Assembly (NCBI GenBank): GCA_009823395.1
Contig: CM020519.1
Span: forward strand, 13,450,001-13,514,000
From: Thamnaconus septentrionalis
Lineage: Eukaryota > Chordata > Actinopteri > Tetraodontiformes > Monacanthidae
Length of the DNA stretch: 64,000 nt
Direction of reading: 5' to 3'
Position 1 is the stretch's first letter. Each line of letters opens with the position of its first letter. Of this stretch, positions 20,146 to 32,600 are shown piece by piece. The notes beneath the pieces were generated by a model. It was not told the DNA's origin. It saw only the letters and a list, made by a program, of their open reading frames with translations, and ran no database searches. The translations under genes and the position numbers were made by a program.

Positions 20146-20619
20146 CCTTCACTTTGTAAACACACCAAAGCGCAACTGCACGCCTCGGATCAAACGCGGA
20201 AGTGAAAATCTGAAGACGCGCCGCCTTCAAAATAAAAGGGCAAAGTCGATTGGTCGAGGCGTCGCTTGCGCTGCGTTCACTTGTTTGTTTGCTGTCGTGT
20301 TTTTTTTTTTTCTAAGATTTTCTTTTGACTTTGTATTTTAAAAAAATAAATAAAAACAAAATAAAAAGTCGACAGACAGACAAGACACTTTAATTCGATA
20401 CAGGTACAATAAAAAAAAAAAGAAGAAAAAAAAGAAGAAGTCTGACAGCCGCATTGCATCTCGGGCTCTGTGGTCCTTTCTGTAACTCCCCGATACGGCC
20501 TTCTTATTGGGCCTCTCGAGAGAATCGGGCGTCGAGTCGGGGGCTGGGGGGGCGTGTTTTGCAGAATTCGGTCGAACTACAAATGCGTCCGCCGTCTGTC
20601 GTCACACATGTAGCGCAAC
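20146..20619. promoter_or_regulatory. Shared bidirectional promoter of ARV1 and TTC13
   Basis: Only 474 bp separate the two divergent start codons. Two ATTGG (inverted CCAAT) boxes are visible at 20249-20253 and 20506-20510, no TATA box stands out, and both edges are GC-rich. The same head-to-head arrangement is, as I recall, conserved in human. Transcription start sites cannot be fixed from sequence alone. Confidence 0.65.
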
Positions 20620-23600
20620 ATGGCCTCGCCTAGCCGGGACGTTGTTGTGGTGGTCCTGTCGCTGCTGTATCTGTGCCGGGCCATCTTCTCCTCCGAGTAC
20701 TTCTCGACCCTGACGCTGTTCAACAACGAGCTTCACAAGCAGGGATGCAGCTCGCTCTCCGAGTGGGAAGAATACGCAGCCGACTGCGGTAAAGTCTCTC
20801 CGTCCGCTGTTACTCTGCCACGTCCTCCACGGGTCCTACTGTCACCGGGGCTAGCTTGACGGCCGTCGGCTAACGTTCAGGGGGCTAATGACAACAAGAA
20901 GTGACAGCACGGAGAAGATAGCGGAGATAAGCCCGTGCTTCGCCGCCAGACGGTCCCGGCGAGATCTCAAACTCAGGGTTATGGTAGCGAAAACATGGAA
21001 GGGCCACTGTTTAAGTTCATAGAAGCACAGTAGTAAGAGTAAGAAAAATTAGGTCAAACTCTGCAAAATTCTATTGTGGCTACCTGAAACTAACATATTT
21101 TGTCTTTGGTTCCACGCACGGTGCATTTAGCGGTGTTACGTTCCCCCGCTTTTACTAAATCTCTGAAGTTGGGACGTACCTGTAGAAGAACTGGAACGAC
21201 AGGTGAACTGGTTGCACAGCTTTGCATTCTACTAAAAAAAAAAAAAAAAAAAACTGTTGCCGATGTTAAAGCCACTTAACTGAAAGAGCGGTGATTCGAA
21301 GCCCTTAGATATCACACATTCACCTGATATTTAACACACCGTTAGCATGTCGTCTTAGCATGTGTGGCCTTTTCATACATGACCTTCACACTAAATGTTT
21401 ATTTGGATGGATGTGTAGCGTATAATAAATTGGCTACACAAATATATATGCAAATATATATGCAACGAGGTTTGTTTTGAGATTTTTCCATTAAAATGAC
21501 TAAAATGCACTAAAATGTTGGTTTTTGCCTTTTTAGATGTGAACCTGTTTTTGGCTGAAGCTCAGCGAAGTGATTGGTTGGTTTTGCAGGACTGGAATAC
21601 ACTGAGTGTGTTTGGGCTGCCTGACAGCTCATGATTTGATTAGCAAGATTTAAATCACCAACAGCAAAAAAAAAGAAAGAAAGAAAGAGAGAGAAAACGC
21701 ATCGCTGTGTGAAATTTCATAGAAAGAATTAAAGGTGCAACATGAAATTTAAGAATGCCCAGTACTGGGTATCTGTACCGATACCAGGGTTGAGTTGAAA
21801 TAACTGACGATACCGATACCAGTTGCATACGTATGCAGGTGACAACTTTGTTAAATTTTGTGCTCGTGCTGCCGTGGAACTTGCGACAGTCTCCCCAGCG
21901 CTCCGGAAAAACACGCTGAGGAATATTAGTTCGGTATCGGTGAATACCGTAAAGCAAGCGCTCGTACTCTGCTTGTTCTGTAAAATAAAAAAAGCGGTAT
22001 TGAAATCTAAACTCTCCTTTCAGAATCCTCAATTCTCCAGCTGGAGGACCCAGACTGTGACGAGGGGAGCAACCCGTCCTGCGAGTCCGTCTTCTCCCTG
22101 AACGCCGAGAAGATTCTGGTGAGAGCAAAGTGCACGCGCACGTGCACCGGCTCGCTTTCATGTTTCGCGAATTTATCGGCTCCATAGATTTTTGAATTCT
22201 CGGCGCCGCCGCGCTGCAAAGCTTTCTGTTTTTCCTTCATTTTCTGACGAAAAAAAATTGCTGAAATTTTGAAACTGCTGCAGTGAGAGAAAATCATTAC
22301 ATTTTCATCATCATCACCATCATTATACAGAGCATGTTAGATGTTTTGGAGCCAGAGAGGCCAGACTGAGGTGGGTTGGACGTGTGCAGAGGAGAGGCAG
22401 TGAACCCATCAGTGGAAGGACTGGAGGGAGGCCAGAGAGGAGATTTATGGACGTGGTGAAAGAGGTCATGAATGGAGTTGCTGTTGAGGGTCCACAGAGG
22501 AGACGGTCGGATGGAGGCGGATGATTGGCTGTTCAGGGAACAGAGGAAATGAGGAAGAATCCAGTTTATTTCCCAGTCGCATGGCCGGCTGAAGCCTGTA
22601 GTGTCATACCAAGAGTATATACCAGGCATGGGCAAACTGTGGCCCCGGGGGGGGGCCATATGCGGCCCGGTAAGCTTTCAATCCAGCCTGCTGAAATTCT
22701 ATCAACAGGAAGTAAGTCATGAAATAGAAACCGTGTGGCTTCAAAGACACATTTGTTGCAGCTTTGCTTTGGTTCATTTTCAACTGACATCAAAGCACAG
22801 GTTTTTCCCACTACGCATGTCTTCCTCCTGTGAGGTGCCTCAACCAAAACACTCCATCCAGCAGTCATGTAGCAAACGCTGCACGGCGCCATGTTTCGCT
22901 CTCTTTATAATCTCTCGTCTGGCCGTCGCCTCGGAAACCGCGTTCGCAGCGAAAGTCGACATTTGCGTGCTTTCTCAGCGCGGCATCCTGTTATGGTTTC
23001 TGCACTGTGTCATGCTGACATTTTCAGTCGGGAGGCACGCGCAGCTAAGCAGATAAAACGATTAGATAGCGCGGTTTACTGCGCAAGACTTTTTTTGCAT
23101 TGCGGGTGTTCCACATTCTCACCGTTTGAAGAATTGTTTTCTTTTATTTGTTTTTTGTTTTTTATTGTGGCTTCTCTTTTTACATTTACCTGTTTATTGT
23201 TTGAAGCCTTGTCTTCTTTTTTTTTTTTTTTTGATTTATGTGTCCTGTTCTGTCCTTTGTTTCACTGTCTTACAGAACCAGGCCAAGTTGTTTATACAGC
23301 AGAAAAAAATCCCCTTCCCTGTAGATAACCAAAATATAAACGAAGAACTCGGTAAGTTTTTTCCTTTTTTTTTTTTTGCTTACTTATTTCAATTTGATTG
23401 TGAGATGCACTCTGAAGATATTCACCATGAATTGTTTTGCCTTTGCAGCGATAGGCTACGTTCTGATAGGCAACGGCCTTTACGATGAAGCCATCAAACA
23501 CTTCTCGCTCTTATTACAGGTTTGTTAGAACACCTCTGCCTCATTGCAGCATTCCTTGTATTCCTACCAGATGTGTGGTCTTATAACCTGTTGTTTTTTT

Positions 23601-26600
23601 TTATTTATTTTTTTTTTTAATACAGTCCGACCCAGAGCTGGTCAGCGCCATCTACGGGCGAGGGATAGCTTACGGGAAAAAAAGTTTACAGGTGAGTTGC
23701 GCGCATGTAATAGAAGAGCTTCCCAATGGAAATGAATGGTCTGCAATGGTTTTATTGTTAATCAAAATGAAGTTCTTATTTTGTTTTTTTAGAAAGACAT
23801 GTTTTGATGTCTTCGGATGAAAGTGATGCTCGAGAATTTTGGACGTAGGTCCTCATTTCCCTGTTGGCCAGTGTTGCCAGTGGAGACGGGTTCAACACGT
23901 TTCATCCAGTCCTTCTAGTTTAGCAGAGTTCGCCGGCGCTAGGCTAGTGCCAGTCAACGGTTTCTGCTAGCCTGCCAATAAAAACAGTCTTACCCACTCC
24001 ACAGTGCACCCGCGGCAAATAAACTGGTAACGCCAGACTATCAGTGTCACTGTCGGTGTTGATAGAATAATGGTAGAAATAAAACTACCCCTGCATTGCG
24101 TCACATTTTGAGCAAACAGTTTTATTGCTATTTGCAGGCTAGCGGAAACCGTCGACTTGCGCTAGCCGAACACCAGCGAGCTAAACTAGAACTAAACCAG
24201 AGGACCGGATGAAATGTGTTAAAACGGCCTCCACTGATCAATAGCACAGTGAAAATGAGGTCCAATGTCCAAAATTCTGAACCGCCCCTTCAAAATAAAT
24301 GATTCAATTGAAGACTTGTTTTACTAGAAGGCTAAAAGATACCGTAAGCCCACTGCAGAGCGATACCCCGGCCCATCTTTTAATGGCACTTCATTTCTGT
24401 GTTCCTGTGAATAACCTTGTGTTTTTGGCAGTGCGATGCAATATCAGTAAGATGCAAAAGAGTTTTCTGCTGAAACATAAATGCTTGGCATAAAATCCAG
24501 CTCGTTCCCTCAACAACTGGCCGGCGTCCCAAGGCTACTCCTTCGCACTTGTACCAGGGTTGCAGGATTGCGGTCGTTACTCCTACTTACGCGAGACAGT
24601 GTAGCGGAGAAAGCTGTTGATTGAATGCATTCTTGAATGTCTTTGGTCGGATTGATGCATGTTTTTTGTTTTTTTTGTTTTTGCTCACTGCACATTTCGG
24701 GTCCTCTTCCAACGTTCTCTCTGCCAGGACATCAAGAATGCTGACTTGGCTCTGTACGAGCTCAACCGAGTCATCGCTCTGGAGCCAAACTGGCCGGAGG
24801 TCTACGAACAGAGAGCAGAGGTGAGACATCCATAAATAAATCCATGAGGTTGCAGCTCATAGAATGTATTCTATAATAGAGAAAAACTGACGGAACAGAG
24901 AGACTTGTGAAAAAGCAATAATAAAAAAAAAAAAAAAAATCTACACAAATTACGCTACAAAAATGTGTTGTGCTAAGGTTTGTATGTTTAATCTGTACTA
25001 TGAAATAGAGGGCAAAACAGTAAAGGGTCAACTGATCATTAATAGCATCACTTTTGCCAATTGCGCTAAAGTGTCCAATCATCAGGCATCACAGGCTCTC
25101 GGGCGGTCGCAACATGTTTTTTTTTAGCATTCCACTGAGGCCGGGCGCCCAACGTCGACGCGTTGGTAGCATCGACCGAAATGCTCCGATCCCAACGAAT
25201 ACCAGAAAAAGAATCATGTTTCGGCGCCAAGATCTAAGGTCGCTGGCGATTGGCTTTAACAGTATAGATGCTCGAACTGAAGACACTAACACAAGTTAGC
25301 GAGTGTCATGCTAAAGAAGCCTGAAGTGTGGCTCTGCTTCATGAAGGAGGATCAAAATAAAGCCAAAGGCGACGCTGGTGCCACGGGCGACAAATCCAAC
25401 TTGATGTGGAGAAAATCCTGATTTAAATCCAGTAAAGTGGAGAATAAAAGTTTTGCCCTGCAATTGCAGTGTAGTTTTGTCATTCAAATTGTTTTTAAAA
25501 CATCTAGTGTCAAAAAATATTTGTCGTTACGAAGCTGACATTGAAATTGGCATTGTATCAAAAATGTCGAATGATACTCATCGCTACATGCCACACCGGT
25601 TTGGTGTATTGAAGAAAAAAAACAGAGGGCAATGGCAGAGGCTGCATGGTAATGCACCATTGACGGCTCAAAAGGAAAGAAGTTTCTATCATTCGGCATT
25701 TTCAGCCAATCAGACGAACGGTCAAGCTGGTTGTTCTTCTGACACCCTCAGATCCTGTCTCCGCTGGGGCGCATCAGCGAGGCTCTGGCCGATCTGACCA
25801 AAGCCATCCAGCTGCAGCCGTCGGCCCGTCTCTACAGGCACAGAGGGACGCTGCTGTTCATCTCCGAGGTCTGACCATCTCAAGTCCTTCACGTTCGCGT
25901 GCGCGGGGTTTTGGCCTCGTCGTCTGACCCTGTGCTCTCTCTGCCTTCCGCGCCAGGACTACGTGGCGGCGATGGAGGACTTCCAGCAGTCCTTGGAGCT
26001 GAAGAAAAATCAGCCCATTGCGATGCTTTACAAGGGCCTGACCTTCTTCCACAGGGGCATGCTCAAGGTACGTCGCCACGCGTCCTCAGCCTGTCGCTGG
26101 TTTCAGCTTAACATACTGCCCATATATACATTGAGCAAAGTGTACACTCGCGGTACGATATAGTACGATAAAAGTAATTTGGTTTAATTTTCGTTTCTGT
26201 CAAACGATTAATTTTTTTAATCGTGATTAATCGCAGAATCTTCATAGTTAACTGCGATTAATCGCAGTTTGAATTGCATGTGTAAAATTCTGTTATTTTG
26301 CATTTCAAGGTAGTTTTAAGCCCATAATGGAAAGTATTTCTTACGGAAATGGGCCAGATGGGTGGACTACGGGTTAGTAAAAGGGACAAAAAGGCTTACG
26401 TTTGAAATGCGATTATGGATTGTGTTGAACTAATTAATGCGTTAACGCTGACAGCCCTAATAAGAATATACACATAGCAAGGGTCTTGCCGCTAGTTTTT
26501 TTTTTTTTTTTTTACAGGATGTCCTGGCTGACGGTGCGCTAAATGAAATGAACAGCTGCAAACTAAAGGCAGTATCCTATCTAGTGGATCGTGGTGGATT

Positions 26601-29600
26601 TATAATTTTCAACCAGAAGTGGGAAATTACCACATTTGACCTCAGTGGAGTGAGGTTTCTCGGTTCCTTGTCATCTTTAGTGTAAACTCAAAAAATTTTT
26701 TTTTTTCAGGTTTCCCTCAACTTGCAGGATAAATTCACGCTCCTCTGAAAACAATAATAATAAACCTTTATTTATTTAGAATAGAATAGAATTCCATTAT
26801 TTGTTCCACATTGGGGAAAATTGTGTAATTATAGTGGCATAAACAGTGCAAAGAGAAGAAAAAGCAATCTTAACCATTTTCATATAAATCTCAAACTAAA
26901 AGATGACAGAATTTGCCTTGCAGCAGGATAATATAATAAAAGACGTACTCTTCAATAACATCAGGATCTAACCAGTGTAATTCATTCTCATTTGTGGTAA
27001 CGTCAACCCCACAGAGAGTCACAGAGAAGTTTACTAGGCTATTTTATCAATTGTATAGCGTTATATTAAAGCTATGTCAACGTTATTCGCTCTATGTAAA
27101 CATCCGTGAAGGTTCTCAGTCGTCCAGGTCATCTTGGTGTCGGGACAACCCATCTTGAAGATGTTTGGCCTCTCATCTGAAAGGCTTTTTCAGTTCTAAA
27201 AAAAAAAAAAAATGTTTAGACAATCCCATAATTCTGCCATCATGTGAGTTGTGAGGCTCACACGAGACAAGGATGCTTAAGTATTCTGTAGAAAGTCCCC
27301 AAGGCTGCATGTGGAGATGTAAGACATGGATGCTTGGATGGATGCTTGGATGGATGGATGGATGGATGGATGGATGGATGGATGGATGGATGGATGGATA
27401 GATAACTACTTCATTTATCCCGAGGGAAATTCAGTTTCTCAGCTGCACAATCAGCAAATCGGTTCATTCATTTGAAAGAAAGAATTAGAGGTTGTAAAAC
27501 TTTGCTGAGGGGTCCACAAACTTTTCCACGTAGAATGCGGAAGACGCTAACTCTGACCCCCCCCCTCCCTCAGGAAGCCATCGAGACGTTCAAGGAGACT
27601 CTGAAGTTAAAGCCAGACTTCATAGACGCCTACAAGAGCCTCGGCCAGGCCTACAGGTACGGCCCGCCTCACGCGTCCATCTTACGCTAAAGAGACTCCT
27701 GCCTCAACGTTATTCCCGTCTCTCGGTTTTCGTCCCCTTGCAGAGAGCTGGGCGATTTCGAGTCGGCCATGGAGAGCTTTCAGAAAGCCCTCATGCTGGA
27801 CCAGAACCACATCCAGTCGCTGCAGCTCCGAGGGATGATGCTGTACCACCACGGCTCGCTGCAGGAGGCTATAGGCAACTTCAAGGTGCCCCAGTCAGGC
27901 TCGCGCCAATCAGTCACGCGTTTCTGACTCGCCGAGCTCGAACCGAGACGACGGCCCCGCTTTAAAACGTCCTCCCCTACCCTCCTCTCTTCCTTTTTAA
28001 CAGAGGTGTCTTCAACTGAAGCCCTACAATGAAGTGTGTCAGTACATGAAGGGCCTGAGTCACGTGGCCATGGGCCAGTTCTACGAGGGCATCAAAGCTC
28101 AGACCAAGGTCATGCTGAATGACCCACTGCTGGGACAGAAAGCCAGCTCCGAGTACCTGAAAGTGAAATACCTCAGAGGTGCTCGCACACACTCAAAACA
28201 AACACGCCATACATTTCATTTCATTTGTTCATGTATTCAAAACAGGTTTAAAAAAAAAAAACATAAAAAAAAAAAATAAAGGCGGTCAGCGTTAATGCAT
28301 TCATTGCGATTAGTTAAATGCAATCCATAACGCGTTAATCGCGATTAGTTCGTATTTTTTTTTTTTTATCGCATTTCAAAGTCCACTTTCTTGTTAACTG
28401 ATGGTGTCGTTCAGACCAGCCACATAGCGGCGCGCACTTCTGCGGGTGGCCCACGCCATGCAGCGATCATTTCAGCGTCGGGTCTGTTTTGCACGGTGGC
28501 CGTGAGCGATCCACGTCTAGCTGGACAGGAAGTCACTCAGAGAATCGCGAGAAAATCTGGTACATTTTCTAATTAAAAGCACTTTTCAAAATAAAATCCC
28601 GTGCGAGAGCGATGAAAACAAACAAGCAAACACGCACACAAAAGTTAAGTTTTAATTGAAGTTAATTAAATACAGTCCATAATGCCTTCAAACGTAAGCC
28701 TTTTTGTCCCTTTTACTAACCCGTAGTCGGCCCATCTGGCCGATTTCCGGTAAGAAATACTTTACATTATGGAGTTAAAACTGCCTTGAAATACAAAATA
28801 ACAGAATTTTAAACATGCAATTCGAGCCGCGATTAATCGCAGTTAACTATGAAGATTCTGCGATTAATCACGATGAAAAAAAAGTAATCATTTGACAGCC
28901 CTAATAAAAATATGTAACCATGCATGGGAAGGAGAAAAACCAAAAATGAATGTGAAAAGACAACTCTATGTTGCTCTATACGCTGTCTTCCCTCACGAGA
29001 AAGTGTTTGTTCAAACTTTTTAACTCTCAGTCACTTCAACCTAAGTAGGTAGTCACTCCATTTCCTCATGTTCTGCCACCAGAGTACTCGCGCTACTTGC
29101 ACTCCCACCTCGACATCCCGGTAGCCGAGTACAACGTGGACCAGGACCTGCCGGGGAACTTCAAGAACCACTGGGCCAAAAACCTTCCTTTTCTAATAGA
29201 GGACTACGAGGAGCAGCCCGGCCTGCAGCCACATATCAAGTGCGTGCTTTGTGAATTATCTACAGCTCACTCTTATTTCTCAGAGCGCGAGATAACGTAT
29301 CTGCGCGAGGAAGACGAAGACGCGTCGGAGTTTCGTGGACTTTCGCGGCCTCTCCGTCGCGTCCTCGTCAGATCCGGGTCAAACGGCGGCATTTTTTTTT
29401 TTTTTTCCCTCCCGTTGTCGCTGCAGGGACGTGCTGCCCCAGAACTTTGAAAGCTACAGCAACGAGGTGCAGAAACTGCTCTGCACAGCAGACCACTTGG
29501 GGGCGCTGATGCAATACGACACTCCCGGTTTCCTGCCCAACAAGAGGATACATAGAGGTACGGTACAGCCATTCAAGGCCTCCCCATTAAGAAAATAATA

Positions 29601-32600
29601 ATCTTTTTTTTTTTTTCCCCTTTGTCCTGTCTGACCATAATGACAAGAAGAACTGGCTCTGAATGTCTTTATCATGGCTGAGAGAGTCATTCTCAAAGGT
29701 AGAGCTGGTGACCCGAGAGTGGGAATCACACGGGTTGGTTCAGGAACTGCCTGTTGAGTGGTTTTATTAACTGTCACAACCAAAGCAGACATTAAAGCAG
29801 CATCACATAATAAACAAAATTAATAATACAAAAAAAAGAGAACAAAAAGGATAATTACACAAATATAGATAATCATATATGACTAAATAAAAGAATTGTG
29901 TGGAAAAAGTAGCTAATTATCTTTTCGGACAAAAATCACAGATTTGAATGTCTTTCTCTTGTTTGCAGCCATGGGCTTGGCGACGCTGGAGGTGATGCAG
30001 GCCATGCAGCGGACGTGGAGCAACTCCAAAGTGCGCGTCAATGGGAAGACCAGGCAAATGCAGTGGAGGGACATGTTTGACATAGCCGTCAAATGGAGGA
30101 GGTGACTTTCTAGATTCAACATTCAAAGATTTTACTTGTCATGTGCCAAGTGTCGGTGGGGCAGAACCCGACGTGACTGTGCACGCAATGGAATAAAGAA
30201 AGCGTAAAAAAAAAAAAAAAAATCCTCTTAAAAGCGACAATTAAATATAAGTTTTACAAATAAAATACAAAAAACAAAAATACAAGTCATTAAGATTTAA
30301 GTGGCAAGTATGGATAAGGAAGTGAAGTGTTATGCAATACTATACAATATAATATATGTGATAATAAGTTGCAAACAATGTTTTTTTTTCAGTCTTAATT
30401 ATGCTATCCTGGTCAAATCTGAGCCAAATATGTCACCGGCTTCACTGCACAGTAGCGGGGAAAAGTTTCCTGACACTTTTAAAATTTTTCGTTTTGTGAG
30501 TGGACTATACACTGACTAAGGGTTTATTGGTGGAATCCAGCCTGGTCATGTCCCCGGTTATAATTTGTAAACATTCACAGATGATTTTTTTTTTTTTTTT
30601 TGTTCATCGTTAATAAGACAAAATAAGAAAACTAAAGTCTTGCAGTTCTTGTACTCTGAACGTGTTTAAAGGGACGTCATCTTGCTGAAACATGCAGTTG
30701 TGAGCTGGACAGAATGCATGTTCGGCATGGGAGTAAATTTTGGCAACTGCACGAAAACAAAGGGCACTTTGGGGCAGCTTGATTCTTCTTCTGCGCAATA
30801 CAGCACATCACAAATGCACAAAGTGTCCAAAAACGTTTGTCCACCGCTGTCACCTAATTAATGGTCTCTTTCTGTTTCATGTATGAAATACAACCCCTTC
30901 CCGGAATAATCAACACCTCATGTCAATGCAAAAGCCACAGCAAACTTGGTCGCAATATTCTGGGTCAACGCTACGATTTTAGTGTCGCCTCACTCTGAAA
31001 TTAAATCGCCTGTCCTCCGCCTAGAGGGGGCGTGGCAGTGGTTTGATAAGAGGATTACACTTTGGCTAAAGGTTTATCGCTAGAATCAAGCCATTTATAT
31101 GACCATGTGGTGCAAAGTCTTTTAATTGATGACACATTAGAATGAATTCTAGCCAGGGAAAGTGGCACAATTTGGTAAACATTCACTGATCGTGACAGCA
31201 GCATTTTCAGCTTTTCATGTTAGGCGAATTGTGAATTCATGCGTGTGATGGCGGCGCCCGCTTCTTGGTTTTCAGTTGTGCCGTGTAAGCAAAAACCATG
31301 GTCCGTTTGGAAAACACTAAAGTACAACTGAAATATTGTTTTTAAAGGTCCAGTATGTAAAATTTGGCTTGATTTATAATTTTTATATAGGTAAAAGCTT
31401 AACATAAATACATAAATAAAAGTCTAATCTCAGTACAATAAAAGTAATTTGGTTTTTCAAACTACCTATGAGAATAGACATGGATCAATGGTCTTGCTCC
31501 CAGTTAGCTGCCATCTTGCACCACCATATTTCTAAGGAAGCCCGGTGTGGACAATCCAGCCCACCTCAGAGCGCATTTCGTAGTTAGGGTGAACACTTGC
31601 GTCCTCAAATAAACCAACGAAGAAGGTGGTGGACGAGGTATCCAGGTTTGTGTGCGCAGGCGACTGTAGTTCACTGGCAAGGAGAGGGAGAGTGACAGAC
31701 GCTGCAATCTAAAATGGAACCACTTGATGGCGACGTTTCTTCTTCAAAATCTCCAAATGTTACACACACGAGGGTGAACACTCGTGTCTTCAAATAAACC
31801 CAACAAAGAAGAAAGTGGACGAAGCATCAAGGTTTTTGCTCGCGGTCCACCGTAGTTCACTGGCAAACTTGGGAGAGGGAAGTTACAAAGTCCCCTATGG
31901 GGACTTAAGCGAAAGAACGCTGCAATATAAAATGTAGCCACTTGATGTCGCTGTTTCTTCTTAAAAATTTCCAAATATTACACACTTAACCTTGAAATCA
32001 ATCTGGCAAACAGAAAGACGGTTGCTGACCTGATGTGACTTTCCTTGAGGCATATAATGCCCCTCCCCCCAACCTGTTCTGTCCCCTCTCGTTGGATTTC
32101 AGTACATTGAGGTCTTTCCCCTTTGCAGGATCGCAGATCCAGACCAGCCAGTTCTGTGGTTGGACCAGATGCCTGCAAGAAGCCTCAGCCGAGGCTTCAA
32201 CAATCACATCAACCTCATCAGGTAGGAGCTTGAGCGCTTGCGCAATGTCTTGGCAATCTCGGTATTCTCATTAGTGGTGAGATTGATGGAGGATTGTCTG
32301 AATGTACTTTTCTTTTCCTCCCCAGAGGGCAGATAATCAACATCAGATACTTGGCTTACTTTGACAACATCCTCGACTTCATCAAAGACAGAATACTGGT
32401 TTATCATGGGTAAATAATAACTTTTTTTTAAGTCTTAAAACTCTCCATTGGTGCTACTGTATTTTCATTCATATTTCCCACTGTGTTCAATTAAACAACT
32501 TCAACTCTCTCGTAACCTGAGGTCTAAAACCAATTTTCAAACCAACAAAAACACATTTCCATTACAGCACAAAACCTTAACTTTCCATTTTACTGGTGAT

